This document shows, piece after piece, positions 21,312-29,489 of a DNA stretch of 64,000 bases. The position numbers were made by a program, and so were the translations under genes. How positions within the stretch are numbered: the first letter of the stretch is position 1; every line of letters starts with the position of its first letter. This DNA is from Jatrophihabitans cynanchi (GTDB lineage Bacteria; Actinomycetota; Actinomycetes; Mycobacteriales; Jatrophihabitantaceae): positions 992,001-1,056,000 of the forward strand of contig NZ_CP097463.1 in NCBI RefSeq assembly GCF_027247405.1, given 5' to 3'. The notes under the pieces are model-generated. The model did not search any database. It had not been told where the DNA came from and worked only from the letters and a program-made list of their open reading frames with translations.

Positions 21312-21866
21312 ATGACCGCGACCCAGCAGACGTTCCGGCTAGACCGCGACTGTATCGCCACGATGATCCCGGGCGGGCAGCCGTTCGAGTTGTCGCGGGG
21401 CGAGTTGGTTCTGGTGACCCAGACGCTGGGCGACAGCGTCACCGTGCAGACCGCGCACGGCTATCTGGTCCGGCTGAACCCGGCGGACTCGGCGGCGATG
21501 GGCCTCGCGGCCTCTCCCAGCCCGGGCGCTGCCGCCGGTGATCCGGCCCAGCCGTTCGAACTCGACAACGTCGTCGCGGCCCTCAGGAACGTGTTCGACC
21601 CCGAGATCCCTATCAATGTCGTGGACCTGGGGCTGATCTACCGCTGCGACGCGCAACGGTTGCCGGACGGCACGCACCGGATCGAGATCGACATGTCCAT
21701 GACTGCCCCGGGCTGCGGCATGGGCGACATCCTCAAGCAGGACGCCGAGGTCGCGGCACGGTCGGTGGCCGGTGTCGGCGACGTCCAGGTCGAGCTGGTC
21801 TGGGATCCGCCGTGGGGCATCGAGCGAATCTCGGACGCTGCCAAGCTGCAGCTCGGGATGATGTGA
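21312..21866 (+). CDS. sufT: Fe-S protein maturation factor SufT, long form
   Basis: A 184-residue protein with a C-terminal DUF59/MIP18 domain (VFDPEIPINVVDLGLIYRC and MSMTAPGCGMGDILKQDAE, including the conserved Cys) preceded by an N-terminal domain of about 80 residues (RDCIATMIPGGQPFELSRGE). That two-part form is the SufT type known mainly outside actinobacteria, whose Suf operons usually carry only a short DUF59 protein. SufT helps mature Fe-S proteins in several bacteria. The ATG lies 5 bp after the sufU stop with a GGAG about 9 nt upstream. Confidence 0.9.
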   Translation: MTATQQTFRLDRDCIATMIPGGQPFELSRGELVLVTQTLGDSVTVQTAHGYLVRLNPADSAAMGLAASPSPGAAAGDPAQPFELDNVVAALRNVFDPEIPINVVDLGLIYRCDAQRLPDGTHRIEIDMSMTAPGCGMGDILKQDAEVAARSVAGVGDVQVELVWDPPWGIERISDAAKLQLGMM

Positions 21867-22111
21867 TGCCCGCGCCGTCGGAACAGGTCGTCGACACCCG
21901 GCTGCCCGGCTCGGACAGCTGCGTGAACCTGACGAACGCGGCCGTCGACGAGCTGCGCGCCGGCAGCAGTTTCGTGCTCGTGGCCGACCACGATCCGATC
22001 GGGCTGTGCTACATGCTCGATGCCGAACGCCCCGGCGCCGTCAGCTGGCAGCCGCTCGAACAGGGACCGGCGGTCTGGCGGGTCCGCTTCAGCAAGCCCG
22101 CAGCCGGCTGA
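21866..22111 (+). CDS. DUF2249-domain protein
   Basis: An 81-residue protein. VLVADHDPIGLCYMLDAE followed by SWQPLEQGPAVWRVRFSK is the DUF2249 pattern, a TusA-like fold often found next to nitric-oxide, nitrite-reductase and haem-copper genes. The ATG overlaps the sufT stop, so it is the last gene of the suf operon. With the NnrS/oxidase-like protein transcribed divergently, it hints that this operon repairs or builds Fe-S clusters under nitrosative or redox stress; that is inference. Confidence 0.8.
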   Translation: MPAPSEQVVDTRLPGSDSCVNLTNAAVDELRAGSSFVLVADHDPIGLCYMLDAERPGAVSWQPLEQGPAVWRVRFSKPAAG

Positions 22112-22138
22112 GCGCGGCGGGATACCCGTTTCTACCGG

Positions 22139-22212
22139 TCGGGGTGGCGGGATTCGAACCCACGGCCCCTCGCTCCCAAAGCGAGTGCGCTACCAAGCTG
22201 CGCCACACCCCG
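22139..22212 (-). tRNA. tRNA-Pro (UGG)
   Basis: Minus strand from 22212. Acceptor CGGGGTG pairs with CACCCCG, the anticodon arm is CTCGC-TTTGGGA-GCGAG giving anticodon TGG, and the T arm GTGGG-TTCGAAT-CCCGC is present. Discriminator A is at 22139. CCA is not encoded. Confidence 0.96.
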
Positions 22213-22313
22213 GGCGCTGAACGCGCACCAGTCTACGGGCGCGGTTCGCAGCGCTGCGGCCGGAGCCGGTAATCTGGTCCCTGCATGCACCGGTGCGTCC
22301 GGGGCGCGCAGCT

Positions 22314-22387
22314 GCGGGCGTAGCTCAATGGCAGAGTCTCAGTCTTCCAAACTGATTGTGCGGGTTCGATTCCCGTCGCCCGCTCCA
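22314..22387 (+). tRNA. tRNA-Gly (UCC)
   Basis: Acceptor GCGGGCG pairs with CGCCCGC, the anticodon loop CTTCCAA gives anticodon TCC, and the T arm GCGGG-TTCGATT-CCCGT is present. Discriminator T is at 22384 and CCA is encoded at 22385-22387. A possible -10 TAATCT lies at 22270-22275. Confidence 0.96.
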
Positions 22388-22426
22388 ACCGTCACCACCG
22401 TGGCTGGCAGGATGCGCAGGGTGAAC

Positions 22427-23542
22427 ATGTCGCGCCTCACCGACCCGCCGACGGCCCTGCACCTCGCCGGCGCCCCGCTGCCGATGGTCGGCCGGGTGCG
22501 CATGTACGTCTGCGGGATCACCCCGTACGACGTCACCCACCTCGGCCATGCCGCGACCTTCGTCTGGGCGGACGCCGCCGAGCGAGTGCTGCGGCGCAAC
22601 GGGCACACCGTCACGGTCGCCCGCAACGTGACCGATGTCGACGAGGTGCTGTTCGCCGAGGCGCACCGGCGGGGCGAGCCGCACTCCATGCTCGCCACGC
22701 TGCAACGCGCCTCGTTCGAGGGAACCATGGCCGCGCTGCGGGTGCGCGTGCCGGATCACTCCCCGACCGCGGCGCAGGCGGTCGGGCACGTGATCCAGCT
22801 CGCCGCCGCGCTGCTGGACCGCGAGCAGGCGTACGTGGCCGCGGGATCGGTGTACGCGCGGACGTCGGGAACCGCCGCGCGGGCCGGCATCGACGAGGAC
22901 CGTGCCCGCGTGCTCGCCGCGGAGTACCACGACGAGCCGGACGACCCGGCCAAGGAGCACCCGCTGGACGTGGCCGTCTGGCACGCCACCAGCGGCCCGG
23001 ACGATGTCAGCTGGCCGAGCCCGTGGGGCGACGGGCGGCCGGGCTGGCACGCGGAGTGCGCCGCGATGGTGCTCGCGCTGTTCGGCCCGTCGGTCGACCT
23101 GCACTGCGGCGGCGCCGACCTGGCCTTCCCGCACCATGCCTGCGAGAGCGCGCTGGCCGAGGCGGCGACCGGGGTGGCGCCCTTCGCGCGGGCGTGGTTG
23201 CGCGCCGGCACGGTGCTGGTCGGCGAGCAGAAGATGGCCAAGTCCACAGGCAACCTGGTGCTCGTCGACGACCTGCTGCGCAGCCACTCCCCCGCGGCGA
23301 TCCGGCTGCTGTGCCTGAACCGGCCGTGGGCGCAGCCCTGGGCGTACACACCGGACGCACTGGAGCACGCGGCGGGCACGCTCGAGCGGCTGTACGCCGC
23401 TGCGGCGCGCCCCGGCGGCGAGCCCGGCGCGGTGCTTGCCGCGCTGCGCGAGAACCTCGACGTCCCGCGTGCGCTCGAGATCGCGCTCGGCGAAGGCGGG
23501 CAGGCGGCCCGCACCCTGACCGAAGTGCTCGCGCTGAGCTAG
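22427..23542 (+). CDS. mshC: mycothiol biosynthesis ligase MshC
   Basis: A cysteinyl-tRNA-synthetase-like ligase of about 371 residues that joins cysteine to GlcN-Ins in mycothiol synthesis. The motif MYVCGITPYDVTHLGHAATF (Zn-binding Cys and HIGH-type signature) and KMAKSTGNLV (KMSKS-type) identify it; CGITPYD separates MshC from CysS, and the length is far below CysS. ATG 22427 is preferred because GCAGGGTG lies just upstream; ATG 22412 is possible. The N-terminus is shorter than in M. tuberculosis MshC (414 residues). It shares its stop region (4 bp) with the convergent acylase gene. Confidence 0.92.
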   Translation: MSRLTDPPTALHLAGAPLPMVGRVRMYVCGITPYDVTHLGHAATFVWADAAERVLRRNGHTVTVARNVTDVDEVLFAEAHRRGEPHSMLATLQRASFEGTMAALRVRVPDHSPTAAQAVGHVIQLAAALLDREQAYVAAGSVYARTSGTAARAGIDEDRARVLAAEYHDEPDDPAKEHPLDVAVWHATSGPDDVSWPSPWGDGRPGWHAECAAMVLALFGPSVDLHCGGADLAFPHHACESALAEAATGVAPFARAWLRAGTVLVGEQKMAKSTGNLVLVDDLLRSHSPAAIRLLCLNRPWAQPWAYTPDALEHAAGTLERLYAAAARPGGEPGAVLAALRENLDVPRALEIALGEGGQAARTLTEVLALS

Positions 23543-26346
23543 CGCGGGCGGTGCCGCTCGAACTGCACCACCTGCTGGAAGGTGGGCCGGTTCTGCCAGT
23601 CGATCGTCGGCTGCCCGATGATGCCCATCGCCCGGAACGCGATGGCGTCGAACTCGGGCATGCTCTGCCCCGCCGCCGCGGATGCCGACGACGCGTTCCA
23701 GGCACCGACGTCGGCGCCACCGTTCGCACTCACCAGCGCGTCGTACGTCGCGCGCAGCGCCCGGTCGATCGCGGCCGAGCAGCCGGCCGGGCCGCCGCCG
23801 CACTCGCGGGCGGTGAGTTCCGGGCCGAACCCGTCGGCCGGGTGCGCGCCGAGCAGCTGCTGCAACGTGGCCACCAGGTAGCTCTCGTAGCCGCCGTCGT
23901 ACGCGCTGCCCTGGTGCGCCCCGTTCGAGTTGGGCGTGTTCACGAACTGCATCGGTAGCGCCGCGTAGCCGGTCGGCGTGGGCCCGTCCGTGCTCACGCC
24001 ACCCGCGGCCAGGATCGGGTCGTACAGCGCGCGGATCAGGTTCGGGATCAGCTCGTCGGCGATCGCGACCGCGGCCGCGGCCGCGTACTGGGCCTGGCCC
24101 GCATTCGCCTTGCGCCGGTGCGACCCGTCCCCGATCCAGCCGGCGAGGGTGGTCAGCATCGTGTGCACGCCGGCCGGTTCGTCCCGCCCCTGCAGGTAGC
24201 GCAGCAACAGCGGCAACACGGTGGCGCCGTCGAGGTCCTGCGACGCAGCGGTCTCCATCGCCTGCACGACGTCGGCGCGATGCAGGCCGCCGGGACGGGC
24301 CGAGAGCTTTGCCTTCAGCTGGTTCACCAGCAGGACGGAGCGGAACACCTGGCCATAGCCGTACTGGTCGTCGGCGGCGGCGAAACCGGGCGCCGGCTTG
24401 TTGTTCCAGCTGACGAAGAAGCCCTGTGCCGGATTGACCTCGTGCACATGGGCGTCCTCGGCCAGCCAGCCCTGCCACTCGGCGTTGCCGGTGCCCCAGG
24501 TGGGCAGGTCCGGATCGACGCCGGGCGCGCGGATCGGGTCCCGCCCGCTGACGAAGTAGCCGGTGTCGCGGTCATCGACGTAGAACCAGTTGAAGGTGTA
24601 CGCGATCTTCGCGGCGCTGTGCATCCACGACGTCACGTCATGGGTGACGGCCGGCTGGCCGAAGCCGAGGAACCCCACCACCGAGTCGACGTCGTGCCCG
24701 TAGGTGGACCGCTGGTTGACCACCGCGACCGGCTTGCCGCCCGCCGTCGTCCAGCCCTGCACCACGCCGTGATCGGTCAGGTAGATGTCGTGCGTGATCA
24801 CGGCCGGCGCACCGATCCCGCTCGGTTTGGGCAGCACCGTCTCGCTGAACCGCTCGTGCACCATCGGCTTGCAGGCGCCGTCGATCTCGTAGTACGTGCC
24901 TCGGGCGGGGGCGGGACCACCTGCGGGATCGCAGATCCGCTCCAGCCGCTGGTCGATCAGGTCGCTGCCCGCCGACGTCGCCGACCAGGCGAAGTCCTGC
25001 CCCCGGCCGAGCTCGACGAGTCCGGTGCCGGGGAACGACGCGCCCTCGGCGTCGTAGTCGGGCGAGTGCAGGTCGAGCTGGCTCAGGATCTGCGGGGCGA
25101 AGTAGCTGACCTGCGGGCCGAAGACCGCGACCGGGTGCCCGTCCGCCGTCCGGTCGCCGTTGACGACCAGCGCGTTGCTCATGTGCTTGGGCAGGTTCTG
25201 CAGGGCGCCGATGATCGACAGCGCGGTGAGGTTCGGCTTGGCCAGGTTGCAGTTCGGATCGGTCGCGGTCGGCGTCCCGGTGAGCGGGGCACGCGCGTCG
25301 TCCGGCAACGCAGTCTTGGCCGCATCGATGGTGCCGGGCGTCTCGTACGGGAACGAGCGGTCGACGACGGTCGTGGGCGCGAGCGGGTCGTTCGCCGTCC
25401 GGAAGTCGCGGAAGGCGCGCTCACCATCGCGCGTGCCGAGCTTTCCCTGCAGGTACTGCAACAGCCCGGCGTTACGCAGTTCGGCCCCGCCACCGCGTCC
25501 GAAGATGCCGCCTATCAAACCGGCGATCGCCACGACATCGGCGACGGTCCACTTCTGCGGCAGCAGCTGCGGCACGGCCGCCGCGTAGTCGGCCGGCAGC
25601 AGGTTGACGTTGAGCGCGGCCTTGTCGATCCAGTGGTTCACCCCGTCGACGTAGCGGTAGATCATGGTGCGGGCCAGTTCGCCCTGGGCGCCGTATTCGG
25701 CGGGCAGCGCGTCGACCTGCGCGATGGCCTGCGCCTTGGTGTACGGCGCGAGCAGCAGCTGGTCGTGGTCCATCTGCTCGAACTCGCACGAGCCGCCCAG
25801 GAAGGCCGCGAGCGTCCCTTCGCCGTAGTGCCGCAGCACGTCCATGAGGAACAGGCGGTCCTCGGCCTGCGCGTAGCCGGCGCCGAAGGCCAGCGCTGAG
25901 TCGGTCTGGCCGTACACGTGCGGCACGTCGAGTCGGTCGCGGTAGATCGTGACGCCCGGCCCGGGCGTCTCCGTGCGCGTCACGTCGGACGGCCGCACGC
26001 CGAACGACTCGTCCTCGAAGTAGTCACCGAGCGTCGCGTCGGTCAGTGACGGGTAGCCGTAGAGCAGGTTCGCGTACTTGCCGAGCTGGTCCTGGCTGTG
26101 CGCCGGACGTTGCTTGAGCAGCTCGAAGCGCGCGGCATCGACCGCGTTCACCAGGCCGTTCTCGCCCGGCGGCAGGATGCTCATCGCGTTACCGTCGGCG
26201 TAGTCGTGAGCGCGGTAGGACGTGTCCACGCCACCGGCTCCGGCCGGTGCCGCGCCGAGACCGGCGGGGACGAGTAGCCCGGCGGCGGCGACGAGCACGG
26301 TGCCGAGGGCGGCGACGATGCGGGCGGACGGGCGCGGACGCGGCAC
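23539..26346 (-). CDS. secreted penicillin-acylase-family hydrolase
   Basis: A 935-residue Ntn hydrolase. A signal peptide is clear (ARIVAALGTVLVAAAGLLVP, cleavage near residue 35). The alpha chain carries AGYAQAEDRLFLMDVLRHYG; the mature beta chain should start at Ser390 in HMSNALVVNGDRTADG, the autocatalytic nucleophile. NWFYVDDRDTGYFVSGR supplies the conserved Asn-containing segment. Such enzymes cleave amide bonds of penicillins, acyl-homoserine lactones or acylated lipopeptides; the substrate cannot be told. The GTG start has a GAGGAG Shine-Dalgarno 5 nt upstream. It is longer than typical penicillin G acylases (about 800). Confidence 0.9.
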   Translation of the reverse strand: MPRPRPSARIVAALGTVLVAAAGLLVPAGLGAAPAGAGGVDTSYRAHDYADGNAMSILPPGENGLVNAVDAARFELLKQRPAHSQDQLGKYANLLYGYPSLTDATLGDYFEDESFGVRPSDVTRTETPGPGVTIYRDRLDVPHVYGQTDSALAFGAGYAQAEDRLFLMDVLRHYGEGTLAAFLGGSCEFEQMDHDQLLLAPYTKAQAIAQVDALPAEYGAQGELARTMIYRYVDGVNHWIDKAALNVNLLPADYAAAVPQLLPQKWTVADVVAIAGLIGGIFGRGGGAELRNAGLLQYLQGKLGTRDGERAFRDFRTANDPLAPTTVVDRSFPYETPGTIDAAKTALPDDARAPLTGTPTATDPNCNLAKPNLTALSIIGALQNLPKHMSNALVVNGDRTADGHPVAVFGPQVSYFAPQILSQLDLHSPDYDAEGASFPGTGLVELGRGQDFAWSATSAGSDLIDQRLERICDPAGGPAPARGTYYEIDGACKPMVHERFSETVLPKPSGIGAPAVITHDIYLTDHGVVQGWTTAGGKPVAVVNQRSTYGHDVDSVVGFLGFGQPAVTHDVTSWMHSAAKIAYTFNWFYVDDRDTGYFVSGRDPIRAPGVDPDLPTWGTGNAEWQGWLAEDAHVHEVNPAQGFFVSWNNKPAPGFAAADDQYGYGQVFRSVLLVNQLKAKLSARPGGLHRADVVQAMETAASQDLDGATVLPLLLRYLQGRDEPAGVHTMLTTLAGWIGDGSHRRKANAGQAQYAAAAAVAIADELIPNLIRALYDPILAAGGVSTDGPTPTGYAALPMQFVNTPNSNGAHQGSAYDGGYESYLVATLQQLLGAHPADGFGPELTARECGGGPAGCSAAIDRALRATYDALVSANGGADVGAWNASSASAAAGQSMPEFDAIAFRAMGIIGQPTIDWQNRPTFQQVVQFERHRPR

Positions 26347-26464
26347 GGCAACTCCTCGCGAAGTGGAACAGGTTTCAGGTGCTGCCGAACACCTTGACGT
26401 GGTCCGCGCCGCGCTGCCAGTCGAGATGATGTCGCCGTGAAGGGCGAGCGGGCATGATCAGGGA

Positions 26465-26845
26465 ATGGCCGAGCCCGAACCGTCCGCGACCAGGCGCCGC
26501 CGGCGGCGTGGGACGACGGCGCCCCCGGCCGAGCAGTCCACGCCAGCCCAGCAGTCCACGTCCACCCAGCAGTCCAGATCAGCCGAGCAGTGCCCGGCCG
26601 AGCCGCGCGCGGCCGAGCCGCAGCCCCAGCCGCAGTCCGCGTCGCAGCGTTCCAAACCGCGCCCCAAGGCGCGCGGCGAGTCGGCGGACCGCGGGCTGCG
26701 CGGCCTGGTCGGGGCGGGTCCGTCGCAGCTCGGGGTCAGCGGCGCGTTGCGCGGTCGGGACGTGAACCGGCCGAGCGAGCAGGACCTCGCCGAGGCCGAG
26801 CGCGACGTGGTGCTGGTGCGGCGCAACTGGAAGCCGCCGCCGTAA
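26465..26845 (+). CDS. small conserved actinobacterial protein of unknown function
   Basis: A 126-residue protein. The first 70 residues are low-complexity (RRRRRRG, then Ser/Gln/Pro-rich with STPAQQST-type repeats) and look disordered. The conserved part is the C-terminus: RGLRGLVGAGPSQLGVSGAL and EQDLAEAERDVVLVRRNWKP, which I have seen as a small conserved protein in other actinobacteria. It faces rpiB tail to tail with 13 bp between the stops. Function is unknown. Confidence 0.75.
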   Translation: MAEPEPSATRRRRRRGTTAPPAEQSTPAQQSTSTQQSRSAEQCPAEPRAAEPQPQPQSASQRSKPRPKARGESADRGLRGLVGAGPSQLGVSGALRGRDVNRPSEQDLAEAERDVVLVRRNWKPPP

Positions 26846-26858
26846 GCGATCGGCCGAG

Positions 26859-27332
26859 TCAGACCGTCTCGTGCCCGGCGATCGTGCCGGTCGCCTCGTA
26901 CTCGGCGAGCATCGCGATGCGCCGCACGTGCCGCGGATCCTGCGAGAACGGCGTGCCGAGGAACAGGTCGACGAAGCGCAGCGCGTCGGCCTCGGGGTGG
27001 TTGCGCGCGCCGATGCTGATCACGTTGGCGTCGTTGTGCTCGCGCGCCAGGCGGGCGGTGTCCTCGCTCCACACCAGCGCCGCGCGCACCCCGGCGACCT
27101 TGTTGGCGGCGATCTGCTCGCCGTTGCCGGAACCGCCGATCACGATTCCCAGCGAGCCGGGCTCGGCGACCGTGCGCGCTGCGGCGGCGATGCACGGCGG
27201 CGGGTAGTCGTCCTGCGCGTCGAAGGTGTGCGCGCCGCAGTCGACCGGCTCGTGCCCGGCGGCGCGCAGGTGCTCGACGAGCGTCGCCTTGAGTTCGAAA
27301 CCGGCGTGGTCGCTACCGAGGAAGACGCGCAT
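26859..27332 (-). CDS. rpiB: ribose-5-phosphate isomerase B
   Basis: A 157-residue isomerase interconverting ribose 5-phosphate and ribulose 5-phosphate. MRVFLGSDHAGFELK is the family N-terminus and IVIGGSGNGEQIAANKVAGV holds the anion-binding loop with the catalytic Glu of actinobacterial RpiB. A longer ORF opens at 27464, but ATG 27332 gives the conserved start. It is divergent from the CtaG-like gene (44 bp apart). M. tuberculosis has rpiB (Rv2465c) next to Rv2466c, as found here a few genes away. Confidence 0.96.
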   Translation of the reverse strand: MRVFLGSDHAGFELKATLVEHLRAAGHEPVDCGAHTFDAQDDYPPPCIAAAARTVAEPGSLGIVIGGSGNGEQIAANKVAGVRAALVWSEDTARLAREHNDANVISIGARNHPEADALRFVDLFLGTPFSQDPRHVRRIAMLAEYEATGTIAGHETV

Positions 27333-27376
27333 GGGGGCGATTCTCGCAGGTGTTCCGCCGGTGCGAGGATGGGCGG

Positions 27377-28342
27377 GTGAGCACCGCGCTGCCCGCCCCC
27401 AGCGGGTCGGCCCTGTTGAGCCAATGGGCATGGCAGCCCGTTGCCATCGCGTCCGCGGCGGCACTGGCCGGCTGGTACCTGTTCGCCGTCGCTCGCGCCC
27501 GGCGCGGCGGCGTGCGCTGGCCCGTGCGGCGGCACCTCGCGTACGGCCTCGGCCTGGCGATGCTCGTCTGGACGTGTTGCGGGTTCTTGCAGGCCTACGT
27601 CGACTCGATGTACTGGGTGTGGACGACGCAGGTGCTCGCCCTGTGGCTGCTGATCCCCGGTGTGCTGCTGGCCGGCCAGCCGGTGCAGCTCGCGCTGACC
27701 GTGTCCGGGCGCAGCGGCTGGGTCGGGCGCTTCCTGCGCACCCGGTTGGCCCGGTTCCTGGCTAACCCGCTCGTCGGGCCCGCGCTCGTACCGGTGCTTT
27801 CGGCGGGGCTGTTCTTCGGCCCGCTACCGGGCTGGGCGGTGACGCTTCCGGTGATCCAGTGGCTGCTCGCACCGGCACTGCTCGTGGTCGGCGGGCTGAT
27901 GCTGTTGCCGCTGGTCGGGATCGACGAGGGCGCGAGCACCCTCGCCGTCGCGCTCACACTCGCACTCGGCTCGGTCGAACTCGTGCTGGACGCGATCCCC
28001 GGGATCGTCCTGCGGCTGCACCATTCCCTGGTGTCGCCGTACTTCCAGCACCGGGTGATGCATCCGTGGTCACGCAGCCATCTGCGCGACCAGCAGACGG
28101 CCGGCGCGGTGTTGTGGATCGTCGCCGAGCTGATCGACCTGCCCTTCCTGCTGCTGATGTTCCGGCGCTGGCTGCAGGCGGACGCGCGCGACGCGGCCGC
28201 TGTCGATGCGGTTCTCGAGGCCGAGCGCGCCGCACGCGAGGCGCTCGATCCGGTGGCCCCTGGCGAGGCTGCCGAGCTGACTGACGTCCCGTGGTGGGTC
28301 AACGATCCGGCGATGCAGCGTCGCCTGCGGGGCCAGGGTTGA
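27377..28342 (+). CDS. CtaG-type cytochrome c oxidase assembly membrane protein
   Basis: A 321-residue polytopic protein with about seven membrane segments. The order of the conserved pieces RRHLAYGLGLAML, VDSMYWVWTTQVLALWLLIP and the loop LHHSLVSPYFQHRVMHPW, with its histidines, fits the caa3_CtaG/DUF1404 family, thought to help copper insertion or oxidase assembly. GTG 27377 is the likely start (GAGGAT lies 6 nt upstream, leaderless-like). Its last 44 bp overlap the convergent DUF952 gene. Confidence 0.8.
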   Translation: MSTALPAPSGSALLSQWAWQPVAIASAAALAGWYLFAVARARRGGVRWPVRRHLAYGLGLAMLVWTCCGFLQAYVDSMYWVWTTQVLALWLLIPGVLLAGQPVQLALTVSGRSGWVGRFLRTRLARFLANPLVGPALVPVLSAGLFFGPLPGWAVTLPVIQWLLAPALLVVGGLMLLPLVGIDEGASTLAVALTLALGSVELVLDAIPGIVLRLHHSLVSPYFQHRVMHPWSRSHLRDQQTAGAVLWIVAELIDLPFLLLMFRRWLQADARDAAAVDAVLEAERAAREALDPVAPGEAAELTDVPWWVNDPAMQRRLRGQG

Positions 28343-28664
28343 AGCTGTAGCCGCCGGGCTCGTGGCGCCGCAGTTCGTGCACCGCCACCGCCGCGGCGAC
28401 CGGGATGGGCGCGTACACGTGCGGGAACGCGACGCCGCCGCCGTAGCTGTCCTCGACCACGACGTCGGCACCGATCCGCGCGGAGTCGAACTCGACGACG
28501 ACCAGGTCCGGCACGTCGCGAAAGCGGGCGTTCGCGGTGCCGGCAACCTGCTCGGCGAAGGAGAAGTGGACGAAGCCCTCGGCCGCAAGCGAGGGCGGCC
28601 GGTACGTGCCCGCGGCCCGGGCCGCCGTCCAGGCCGGCCGCTGCAGGATGTGGAACAGCCTCAT
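28299..28664 (-). CDS. DUF952 protein
   Basis: A 121-residue soluble protein. MRLFHILQRPAW followed by GFVHFSFAEQVAGTANARF and FPHVYAPIPVAAAVAV is the DUF952 pattern, a small fold related to ADP-ribosyltransferase-like and glutathione-S-transferase-like proteins whose function is unknown. The ATG overlaps the stop of the TetR gene (ATGA), so it is the second gene of that operon and presumably shares its autoregulation. The 3' end overlaps the convergent CtaG-like gene by 44 bp. Confidence 0.8.
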   Translation of the reverse strand: MRLFHILQRPAWTAARAAGTYRPPSLAAEGFVHFSFAEQVAGTANARFRDVPDLVVVEFDSARIGADVVVEDSYGGGVAFPHVYAPIPVAAAVAVHELRRHEPGGYSFNPGPAGDAASPDR

Positions 28665-29362
28665 CGGCCCAGGCCCAGGTAGTCGGCCATCTGGGCCAGC
28701 TGGTACTCGAAGTAGGCGTCGTAGTCATGGACCGCCCCGGTCAGCCGGCCGAACAGCTCGAAGCTCAGCGCGCCGAACAGCTGGGCCCACGCGGTCATCC
28801 CGCGTCCCATGACGGCGGCCGGGACGTCCTGGAAGCCCGGCAGCGCGACGACGCCGGTCAGGTCGGCCCGCACCGCGCGCGGCAGCCGGTCCGGCGGCAC
28901 CGCGATCACGTCACGGGCCACCCCGTCGCGCAGGATCGCGGTCAGCACGAGCACCGGGCGGCTGGCCGGTCCGACGGTGTCCTGCGGTGCCGCATAGCCG
29001 GGCACCGGGCTGCCGTACAACAGCGCGTACTCGTGCGGGTTGGCGCTCGCCCAGTCGCGGATCGCGCGGCCGGCGGCCAGCCAACGCCCCCGCAGGTCGC
29101 GGCGGGCCACCGCGGCCTCGGCCGACTCGGTCGCCTCGCCGAGGTCGTCGTAGGCGTCGATGATCAACGCGGTGAGCAGCTCGTCACGGCTGGCGAAGTA
29201 GCGGTACACCGCGGACGACACGACGCCGATGTCGCGGGCAACGGCTCGGAGCGAGAGGTTCGGACCCTCCGCCGCCAGCCGGGCCCGCGCGGCCTGCTTG
29301 ATGTCGTCGGTCATCTCCGCGCGCACCCGGGCACGGGCGGACTGTCGTCTCGGCTGGCTCAT
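28661..29362 (-). CDS. TetR-family transcriptional regulator
   Basis: A 233-residue repressor. Residues about 17-65 form the HTH (IKQAARARLAAEGPNLSLRAVARDIGVVSSAVYRYF). The C-terminal domain (HEYALLYGSPVPGYAAP, then TAWAQLFGALSFELFGRL) is the WHG/TetR_C_33 ligand-binding type. ATG 29362 is chosen; the open frame runs further upstream but into the operator region. It is divergent from an SDR-family gene with several palindromic sites between them, so it very probably controls both directions. A DUF952 gene is coupled downstream. Confidence 0.92.
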   Translation of the reverse strand: MSQPRRQSARARVRAEMTDDIKQAARARLAAEGPNLSLRAVARDIGVVSSAVYRYFASRDELLTALIIDAYDDLGEATESAEAAVARRDLRGRWLAAGRAIRDWASANPHEYALLYGSPVPGYAAPQDTVGPASRPVLVLTAILRDGVARDVIAVPPDRLPRAVRADLTGVVALPGFQDVPAAVMGRGMTAWAQLFGALSFELFGRLTGAVHDYDAYFEYQLAQMADYLGLGR

Positions 29363-29404
29363 GGTGCGAGTGTGCCACGAATCTCGGAGCACCGCACTCG
29401 TTCG

Positions 29405-29468
29405 AGAGCACTGCTCTTGACAAGAGCAGATGCCGTGAGCAATGCTCTGTTCTGAGAGCGGTGCTCTC
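29405..29468 (+). promoter_or_regulatory. array of palindromic operators for the divergent TetR regulator
   Basis: Sites read AGAGCACTGCTCT (29405-29417), CTGCTCTTGACAAGAGCAG (29411-29429, perfect, overlapping the first), GAGCAATGCTC (29437-29447) and GAGAGCGGTGCTCTC (29454-29468). All share the half-site GAGCA/TGCTC. The TTGACA in the second (29417-29422) looks like the -35 of the SDR gene. TetR dimers bound here would cover that promoter. Confidence 0.8.
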
Positions 29469-29489
29469 CAACACGGAAAGAGGAATCTC

